Below are positions 56,617 to 64,000 of a DNA stretch of 64,000 nucleotides, piece after piece; within the stretch, counting starts at the first letter, position 1, and every line of letters starts with the position of its first letter. The stretch lies in contig JBLDXI010000012.1 in NCBI GenBank assembly GCA_047495785.1, forward strand, positions 1,054,001 through 1,118,000, written 5' to 3'. Position numbers and translations under genes: made by a program. Under the pieces are notes generated by a model that worked only from the letters and a program-made list of their open reading frames with translations, did not search any database and was not told the origin of the DNA. This stretch comes from Lepidodermella squamata. Its lineage: Eukaryota > Gastrotricha.

Positions 56617-56625
56617 TATAAAATA
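56617..56625 (+). promoter_or_regulatory. TATA box of HSP20 gene 1
   Basis: TATAAAATA, 103 nt upstream of the ATG at 56728. It is in a GC-poor context with GCGGCGCCGG just upstream. Confidence 0.65.
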
Positions 56626-56727
56626 GGCCGGATTTCAAGGCTAATTCATCATCAATCATTAGCAAATTCTCAGCTTTCAAGCTTTCATTTTCGATCTTTT
56701 TCCGCTCGTGTCTAACCATCTACAAAA

Positions 56728-58327
56728 ATGGCCTGCTCTTTCGCTAACAACGCTTCGTCCGTCCTGTCGGCTGGTTTCGACGGTCTTGCTGCCAAGCTCG
56801 GCCAATACAACCAATCTGGTCTGGCTGGCATCAACGCCGCCTCGGCTGCCACTGGCTTCGGCGCCAACAGCAACGTCTTTGGTGGTGTTCTCGGCGGTAA
56901 CGTCAACAACTTGGCGGGTGCCTACAACAACGGCCTCGTCGGCGGTCAGATCAACGCCAACAACGTCGCTGCTCAGATCGGCGCCAAGATCGGCGCCCTG
57001 ATCGGCCAGGAGTACGGTGCCCAGCTGGGTGCTGCCATTGCCGGCCAGCTGAACGCCACCTTCGGAGCCCAGTGGGCCGCCCAGCTGGGAGCTGCCTACG
57101 GCGCCGAGGTCGTCGCCGAGTTGGGCGCCCAACTGGCCGTCTTCGCCGCCGCCACCGGATTCGGCGCCCAGTCGACCGCCCAACAGGGTGCCCAGTGGGG
57201 TGCTCAGGCCGGCGCCCAGTTGGCCGCTGTTCTGGCTGCCAAGCTCGGCGGACAGGCTGGTGCTGCTGGTGCCTTCTTCGCCAACAATCAGGCCATCGCC
57301 CAGATCGGCGCCGCGATCATCTCGCAAGCTGGTGCCAAGCTGGGTGCCTGCGTCGCTGCTCAGATCAACGGCGGCGCCTTCGGTGCTGGTGCCAACGTCG
57401 CTGGCAACTTCGGCGGCTTCAACGCCATCAGCAACGGTCTTTTCGGTGGCCTGAACAGCTACAACGCCGGCCTCTTCGGAGCCAACCAGATCAACAACTT
57501 CGGTGGTAACGTCAACAGCTTGGCAGGTGCCTACAACAACGGTCTCTTCGGTGGTGCCAACAACTTCTCTGGCCTCTTCGGTGGCAACGCTGCCTTCAAC
57601 GGTCAGTTCTCTGGCAACCAGCTGAACAACTTCGGAGCCAACACCTTCGGCGGCCTCTTCGGCGTTGCCAACACCTTCGCCAACCAGGCTGGTCTCTTCG
57701 GCGGCAACATCAACGGCCTCGCCAACTCGCAGACTGCCGCCGACAAGCTGTACAACATCGCCTTCCGCCCGTCCAGCCAGGCCGAGCTCTACACCCTGAC
57801 CAACCCGGTGCAGTACGTCGACAACCAGGGCAACCGCCAGCTGTTCCTCGCCTTTGAGCTCAAGGGCTTCAAGCCTGAGGAAGTCACCGTCACCCTGAAC
57901 AAGGCCGAGCGCGCCGTCGTCGTCGAGGCTGCCCACGAGGCCAAGGACGGCAAGGAGCACACCGTCGCCCGCAAGTACTCGCGCAAGTTCGTCCTGCCCG
58001 AGGTGAGCTATTCAGCCATTGATATTTCCTACTTGAAATGCTAATTTTGTCCCTTTCCAGACCCTCGCCAAGGTCGACCTGGCCAAGGTTGAGCTCAAGT
58101 CGCAGCTGAACGCCAACGGCTTCCTGACCATCGAGGCCGAGCTGCCGAAGCTGAGCGCCGAGGAGATCGCCAAGCTGCCGGTTTCGTCGTCTCAGCTGCT
58201 CACCGCCGCTGCCCTCAACAACAGCAACGTCTACGGCAACGTTTTCAGCGGCAACAGCCAGTACGGCAACAACGTCTACGGCAACATCGCCAACGCCGTC
58301 AAGCCCGTCACCGTCAAGACCGCCTAA
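56728..58327 (+). CDS. HSP20/alpha-crystallin protein with Ala/Gly-rich GAxx N-terminal region, gene 1
   Basis: Exon 1 is 56728-58002 and exon 2 58061-58327. The first 300 or so residues are Ala/Gly/Asn/Phe-rich: a GAxx-periodic section (GAKIGALIGQEYGAQLGAAIAG) and an NNFGG/LFGG section. An alpha-crystallin domain follows, with RQLFLAFELKGFKPEEVTVTLNKAERAVVVEAAH, ARKYSRKFVLPE, and after the intron VELKSQLNANGFLTIEAELPK. The C-terminus is VKPVTVKTA. Codons are strongly G/C-ending, as expected of a highly expressed gene. The HSP20 core is a holdase chaperone. The N-terminal region is unlike usual small HSP N-termini and may form coiled or amyloid-like assemblies; this is inference. Confidence 0.85.
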
Positions 58328-58917
58328 ATATTGAATCTGAAAGCCTTGGAGCATATAGAAAAACTCTCAGTGGAAAGACTCATTGAAATCAATGTGATTA
58401 ATCAAGTGCGATCGAATTTTATTCAAAGATGCAATAAATCAGAACTTTTCTCTGCACTTCAACATTTTTTGGTGTCCATTTTATTAGTTCAATCGACTGC
58501 TCCATTCATTATTTTCATTCAATTTCATGATAAGCCATTGACATGCAAGCAACAACAAAAAACCGAACTGAAATCAGATCAATTCGATCATTTTCGAGTT
58601 TTTTATTTACTTTCAGCATATAATGTTATATAATATAATATATTATATTATTATATATTATTATTATTATATTATTATTATATTATATTATATAATATAA
58701 TGATATGGCCCATCAAATCCTTAAGGATAGCATTAGGATCCTGAATAATCATCTTTACTCAAATAGCCAACCTACTCAAAGACGCTAACTAATCAATCAA
58801 TCAAGCAATTAATTCATCAATTAATCTCATCAAATTATAAACTTAATAATTTATAATCCTGTGTCTCAAAGGCAATGTTATAGTTTGTATATAACACAGT
58901 ATACCAATAAAAGGTTT
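58328..58917. other. Spacer with AT microsatellite
   Basis: 58618-58702 is a TATA/ATTATT low-complexity run. The 3' UTR of HSP20 gene 1 lies before it (AATAAA at 58433). Confidence 0.5.
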
Positions 58918-59639
58918 TCACTCGCAGCGCTTGGTACGTAACTTCAACGCAACAACAGCGCGATGGGTTTTGGCCAAGTGCTCGTTGCGCTCATTGGAAG
59001 CCGGAAATAGTCGGTAAATTGACGAGCGGCTGCACTTGAAACCTTTCAACTGGCACTCTTCAACACATTCATCGAGCGTAACATTGACATCAGCACCAGC
59101 GCCGTTTCGAGTAGTAGCGCGTTTCCGCTCAACAAATTTCAGGATGCAATCGACAATTGCAGGATGATGAACTTCTATCGGCTTACGGCCACGCTTGACT
59201 GATTTCGGCGGGATGTCTCCAACGGGATCGAATGATATATCGTGGAAACGATGGTAGACCTGTTGAAAAAAATAAAAATAAAAATATTACTTCACAACTT
59301 TGTGATAGTAAATAATATTAAATAATTTGAAATGAAAAAAATTTAAATTTGAATTAATTGAAACCGGAAATATTGAAATTATTAAATTTGAAATACCTCG
59401 CAATCGTTTTTTTCCAGAACATCTTGAAATAGCGGGCTCGTTACGAACGACGGCCCTGTAAGACTGTTGTTATCGAGGATGTTAGAGAAGAGCGACACCT
59501 CGGGCTTGGGCGTCGGCGGGTCGAGAATGTTAGCGAAACGCGAGTTGTCGAAGCGCGGCATCTTTTCATCGAGAATGTTGGCGAAAAGTGATGCGAAGAG
59601 AGAGTCCTTAGAAATGTGTCTTTTCTGAGGCATTTTCAA
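58918..59639 (-). CDS. Unknown protein with KRGRKP motif
   Basis: Minus strand: ATG near 59633 (MPQKRHISKDS), exon 1 to about 59396, and exon 2 about 59261-58918. The intron has a GTATTT donor and a TTTTCAACAG acceptor. Exon 1 has repeats of SLFANILD/RFANILD/LFSNILD, three copies of a [SR][LR]F[AS]NILD motif, possibly short linear binding motifs. Exon 2 has VKRGRKPIEVHHPAIVDCILKF, an AT-hook-like KRGRKP followed by helices, and CSRSSIYRLFPAS. A nuclear DNA-associated protein is possible, but not recognised. Confidence 0.6.
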
Positions 59640-60737
59640 AACTCGTTACAAATTTAATAGGTAGTGTTAGGTGAAAATCCTACCCGAGCATGCCATCGCC
59701 AGGTGCGCCGCTATCAAGTACTTTATATGCCATGTGGCAATCGGCATGGAAACGCGAGACTGGTCCCCTAATACGACACCTGCTGCCTCTCTACCTGTTG
59801 CTATGTGGCGGCCGCGCTTTGAAGTCACGGTAAGAGATTGGTAAGAGAGACGGTTGGAAGAGAGAAATTTTTTGTATCTTCAAATGTTGTCTGCCGTGTT
59901 CTCTGTATTCGCTGAGTGGTATGGGTGGCATCTCGTCTCTCGAATAGCTGCGAAATTACAACCAGTCATTAGTAGTATACCTCCTACTTACTGCCTATTG
60001 CATGCTACTGCATGTATCATTCTGTATCAATTTGGCGAGATATAGCGAAGATTCAGTTGTTTGACCTCGAGGTCTTCGTCGCTTTCATCTACTACGTCAA
60101 GTGCGGCTATGGGTATAGTACCTTTCGTTTGCCCTTTAGTAAGGAGTTGTGTTAATTTGCAAACTCACCAAAAATTGAAAAAATTCACGAAAAAATGAGT
60201 AACTATCGGAAAAATCAGATAAATCAGCCATCATCTCCTTTATTCTTTCGCAAAATTGTTCATTTTGTGAATTTATATTTGTGAATCATCGTAGCAAGTT
60301 CAGCAGTGTTTTAAGGTGGATTTTGCTAATAAGGACATGAGCGAGGGTTTATTTTGTTCTCATTTGTTTCACTTTTGAGGTGGACTTGTGTGCGAAGGCG
60401 AGTCGAATAAGCCGCGCTTGCAGAACAGCCCCATTGTTTTACACGCACACCATGCCTGCGGGCTACGTCTGCTGATGTAAAATAGCTCCTGAAACCGAAC
60501 GAAGTAGTACTAAGAAGTGCTATTTTAGGAAAATTTCCATTGCAGCGTTGAACTTTAAGAAAATAATTCGGAAAGTTATGCATTCGGCTGAAAAGTGTTT
60601 TTCTTTCAAATAGAAGACCATTGAATTCGAGAAAAAAATTTCAATCGCACTCGTCGCCACGCCGACGCCACGCTGTTTTCCATTGTTGCGCTAAATAAAA
60701 AATCTCACCGGCACACGACCTGCCAAGTGTTAACACC
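59640..60737. other. Spacer upstream of HSP20 gene 2
   Basis: No supported gene; short open frames lack splice or composition support. A heat-shock-element-like TTCGAGAA lies at about 60626-60633. Confidence 0.35.
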
Positions 60738-60745
60738 TATATAAG
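60738..60745 (+). promoter_or_regulatory. TATA box of HSP20 gene 2
   Basis: TATATAAG, about 120 nt upstream of the ATG at 60865. Confidence 0.65.
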
Positions 60746-60864
60746 TGGCTGAAAATTTCATTGGAAATCATCTCTTGCTCATTTGCAATTCGCTTTCAGC
60801 AATTCACTTCTCGTTCTCGCTTTTTGCCGTCGTTTTGACTTTAAGTCTTTAAACCAACCGAAAA

Positions 60865-62253
60865 ATGGCCTGCTCGTACACCTCGATCCCCTCGACCTTC
60901 GCCGCTGCTGCTGGCTACACCAGCCCGATGAACGTCGAGAGCCTGCTCCGCAACAAGGTCGACATCTACTCACCGTCGTCTGTTGAGCGCAGCCTCATCA
61001 ACGCCGCCGTCCCGACCCCGTTCGCGGCTGCCGCTGGCATCCACAACGTCAACGCCTTCGCCTCGTCCCCGATCGCCTACAACACCTTCGCCTCGCCGAT
61101 CGAGTGCGGAGCCGAGACCGGCCGCGTCTTCGGTGCCGAGTGCGGTGCCCAGCTGGCGGCCATCGTCGCCGCCCGCCTCAACACCTTCGTCGGCCAGGAG
61201 GTGGCCGTCCGCATCGGCGCCCAGTGGGGAGCCGAGATGTGCGCCAAGCTGGGTGCCGAGCTAGCCGTCAAGCTCGTCAACGGCTGGCCGGTCGAGCAGT
61301 GCGCCCGCTGGTGCTACACCTTCGGAGCCGAGCACGGCGCCGAACTGGGTGCCATCATCGCCCAGCGCCTGGGTGCCATCTACACCGCCGAGTTCGCCGC
61401 CCGCATCGGCGCCGAGCTCTTCGCCGACGTCTGCGCCAAGCAGTGCTACGTCATCGCCGCCCGCGTCGCCGAGTCGCGCTTCGGTGCTGCCTCCAACAAC
61501 TGGAACGCCGCCCGCCTCGCCAACAACTGGACCGGCTCGTTCCCGACCACCTTCGGCTCGTTCGGTGGCATCAACTACCCGACCACCTTCGGCTCGTTCG
61601 GTGGCATCAACTACCCGACCACCTTCGGCTCGTTCGAGCGCTTCGGTGGCATCAACTTCCCGAGCACCTGGGGTCGCCCTGAGCTCTTCGGCATGAACAA
61701 CACCTGCTACAACACCGCCCCCGTCCAGAACGACAAGCTGTACAACATTGCCTTCCGCCCGTCGAGCGAGCCCGAGCTTTTCTCGATGACCCACCCCATC
61801 CGCGTCATCGACAACGAGGGCAACCGCCAACTATTCCTCGCCTTCGAAATGAAGGGCTACAAGCCTGAGGAAGTCACCGTCACCCTGAACAAGGCTGAGC
61901 GCGCTGTTGTCGTCGAAGCTGCCCATGAAATCAAGGAGGGCAAGGAGCACCACGTCGCCCGCAAGTACTCGCGCAAGTTCGTCCTGCCCGAGGTAAGAAG
62001 GCTTTTTCACCCAATCTCAAAACTTTAATGATCCTTTTTTTACTAGACTCTTGCCAAGATCGACCTGACCAAGGTTGAGCTCAAGTCGTGCCTGACCCAG
62101 GAGGGCTACCTCGTCGTCGAGTGCCCGCTCCCGAAGATGACCACCGAGGAGATCGCCAAGATGCCGTTCACCGGCTACAACGCCTCGACTGGCATCCACG
62201 CTGTCAACTGCCAGCTGAACCACGTCAAGCCCGTCACCGTCAAGACTGCCTAA
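60865..62253 (+). CDS. HSP20/alpha-crystallin protein with GAxx N-terminal region, gene 2
   Basis: Exon 1 is 60865-61992 and exon 2 62047-62253, with the intron at the same place as in gene 1. The N-terminal part has a strong GAxx run (GAECGAQLAAIVAARL, GAQWGAEMCAKLGAEL, GAEHGAELGAIIAQRLGA) with many more Cys than gene 1, then three FPTTFGSFGGINY-type repeats (61540-61660). The alpha-crystallin domain follows (RQLFLAFEMKGYKPEEVTVTLNKAE, KYSRKFVLPE, VELKSCLTQEGYLVVECPLPK), and the tail VKPVTVKTA is identical to gene 1. The two are clear paralogs in the same orientation, with biased codon use. Probably an abundant chaperone or structural protein. Confidence 0.85.
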
Positions 62254-62574
62254 AAAACGAGAAACAACCCCGAGAAGCTGATGAGCATTAGTCGAACTCG
62301 ATTGTGAATGACATTTCTACTGTTGATCTATGTGATATTTGATTCTATGGTTGCTTCGCAACAATATTTCAAGAACATCGTTATCAGTAAAGCATGAACG
62401 ATTGAGCAATGCGCGAGACTTTTTTAGTCATAGCAGGTTTATATTAGGTTTCTTTTTTCAACGAGCTGGGTCGCTTTTGAGGCCAAAAGTTGAACGACAC
62501 CTGGTTGCACAGACACTTTTGAAAAAATTAATTTTATTGATAATTCTCATTTTTAGAACTTCTCAACATTTTGG
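62254..62574. other. 3' flank of HSP20 gene 2
   Basis: No gene seen; probably 3' UTRs of two convergent genes. Confidence 0.35.
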
Positions 62575-64000
62575 TCAAACCTTAGAGCACTTCAAGCCGC
62601 GGTCAACAAAACACGGACTAGCAATAGGATACGGAGATGGGCAGAATCCATCATCGGATGGAGACGCGATTTCCTCCCGCTCCTGGAATCCTTTATCATA
62701 AACATTGCGGTTGAGCAGCCATGGTGGAGCTAATACAGAAGCAGGGTCGTACAGCGAATCTGTCCAGACATTCTCGAATGAATTGGCGTTAGAGAAAATT
62801 GGCGGAAAGCGATCAACGTCCTGCCTCGGATCGAAGAGCGTGTTTTCATAGATCAAAGTCGCAGATTTCTTCAAGTGACTGATAAACTGAGCCGATTCTT
62901 TATCAGCACAACTATCGCCATTATTCTCATCGATTGATGGGGAAAAATCACCCGAATTTGCTTGATCACATATTTCTATTTCACTTTTCGAGACCTTGAT
63001 AGTAAAAAAAAAATAGGAATATTTAAGTTGGAATATTCGCGCTTATAAACAAGTACGCGTTTTTTACTATTCGAACTTGGAAGAGATTCCAAAGCAAATA
63101 ATTGAATTTTTTTGCTCAAAATAGGGTGTGCCAAACAGCCCTAAATTTAGGGTTCCAGCTCTAAATTCGAGACTCCAGCACTAGATTTCCCTCATAAACA
63201 TGCTTTTTCGAGTTTCAAGTCTTCTTTGTTATCTCAATTATTTTGTTATCCTGCCTAACCAATAGATCTTCATATTACGCGTATTTTGCGGTCAGTTAAT
63301 GAGTTATACTTCAGCCTGCAGAGCCGATATCGATTCCATGTATCGATTTTACAAATCAGTGATTTTTCGTGGAACCCAACATCGCTAATTTTTCTACGTA
63401 ATTTAGGGCACCAGGTAGCTAGCATGTAAAATCCTAGGTTCAGGGAGGGCATCAGTATCGATCAAAAAACGAAAACGCCGAAATCTCAAAAAAACATGAA
63501 ACATTTAGAGACAGGACGCTTAAATTTAGTGCTGGAACCTCATTTTATGTGGTGCAAATATTTGGACCCCTTAAAATATTCTATTTCGAAGCTGAGTACA
63601 GTTCATACAGTTTCACCTGGTAGGAAAAAAGCGATTTCAGCGAATTTTATTGGGTGATGAAGTAATAGGAACCTTTCAGAAAGGTCAGGAAGCTCAAGAT
63701 TCAATTGAAATTATAAAATCAAGCAAAAATAATAGTTATTTTTTTATAGGGAATATGACGAGGCCAGATTATTTTTCCAACCCAGTGAAGTTGAGCCTTC
63801 CTCAGTTTCATGCGTGAAATATTTTGAGCGAAATTACCAATAATCCGAATAGTAAAAAATGCGTACTTCTTCAAGTACTCCGATAAAAATCAAGTGGAAT
63901 TTTCTTACACTTAATTTGGGATTTGAGGCCGTCTTCTCCTCTTGTTGAAGGGCGCCGATTTGTTGCATGAGCACAGCGACGACAATATTAATGAGGATGC
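62575..64000 (-). CDS. 3' end of a possible T-type voltage-gated calcium channel (partial)
   Basis: The minus-strand exon 63909-64000 reads ILINIVVAVLMQQIGALQQE and splices (AGT|GTAAGA to ATCAAG|GTC, phase 0) across a 914-nt intron to 62575-62994. That exon encodes a charged tail (SIDENNGDSCADKESAQF, YENTLFDPRQDVDRF) ending in a stop at 62575. The hydrophobic LINIVVAVLM followed by charged residues recalls the last S6 segment of T-type (Cav3) channels, which have VN[VI]VIAVLM. Only about 30 residues of the channel are in view, so another channel type is possible. The gene continues beyond the window. Confidence 0.4.
62995..63908 (-). other. Intron of the partial channel gene
   Basis: Contains an imperfect inverted repeat on TAAATTTAG / CTCCAGCACTA (about 63145-63195 versus about 63515-63550). 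No other signal. Confidence 0.4.

Noticed and set aside
56677-57960. 427-codon minus-strand frame opposite HSP20 gene 1
   Set aside because: Shadow of GCC-biased codons; the + strand has an HSP20 domain, intron and TATA box.
1-64000. CRISPR arrays, bacterial operons or prophage
   Set aside because: Introns, snRNA and tRNA types show a eukaryotic nuclear sequence; the direct repeats are minisatellites.

Overview
This window is nuclear DNA from an invertebrate animal, most likely an ecdysozoan with a compact genome. A nematode is my first guess and a tardigrade or another small ecdysozoan the alternative. The reasons are interrupted genes with many introns of about 50-70 nt ending in TTTTCAG-like acceptors, dense genes on both strands, a U6 snRNA and split tRNA-type pol III clusters, a divergent Pax gene, and a local pair of serpentine receptors of a chemoreceptor type. 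The species cannot be named from the sequence alone.

Left end (1-13.4 kb): a kinase-ankyrin gene (copy A) is interrupted by a 10.5-kb DNA transposon (754-11229). The element has 770-bp terminal inverted repeats and a 10-bp target-site duplication, and carries transposase-like exons plus a ubiquitin-specific-protease-like gene with a long minisatellite. Copy A has also lost key kinase residues. A second, healthier copy B lies at 48.4-53.5 kb. Each copy is followed by a convergent gene, or gene remnant, for a secreted Lys/Ser/Gly-rich protein. The 1-13.4 kb and 48.4-54.5 kb blocks are therefore paralogous segmental duplicates, and copy B serves as the empty site for the transposon. A third intact copy of the Lys-rich gene is at 46.1-46.7 kb.

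Middle: four tRNA genes (Ile, Trp, Pro, Gln) lie at 13.7-14.2 kb, followed by a 4.4-kb GC/CpG-richer gene-free stretch and then a paired-domain (Pax) gene. Housekeeping genes follow: RAE1 (mRNA export), SLD5/GINS4 (replication), an unrecognised S/T-P-rich protein whose last 3' splice site was hit by a MITE, and DIS3/RRP44 (exosome nuclease). After these come an unknown helical protein, an intronless family C (GABA-B-like) receptor, a large unknown helical-repeat protein, a tiny secreted peptide gene, two tandem 7TM receptors, and a U6 snRNA with a tRNA-Glu.

Right end: kinase-ankyrin copy B and a Lys-rich gene; an intronless protein with two His-rich modules resembling bacterial/plant/fungal GRDP (DUF1399-like) sequences, possibly transferred; and two highly expressed-looking genes joining an Ala/Gly (GAxx) periodic N-terminal region to an HSP20/alpha-crystallin domain. 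Between and after them are an unknown KRGRKP-containing gene and the 3' end of what may be a T-type calcium channel. At least seven inverted-repeat or hairpin elements are scattered in introns and spacers, and several have an identifiable insertion site.
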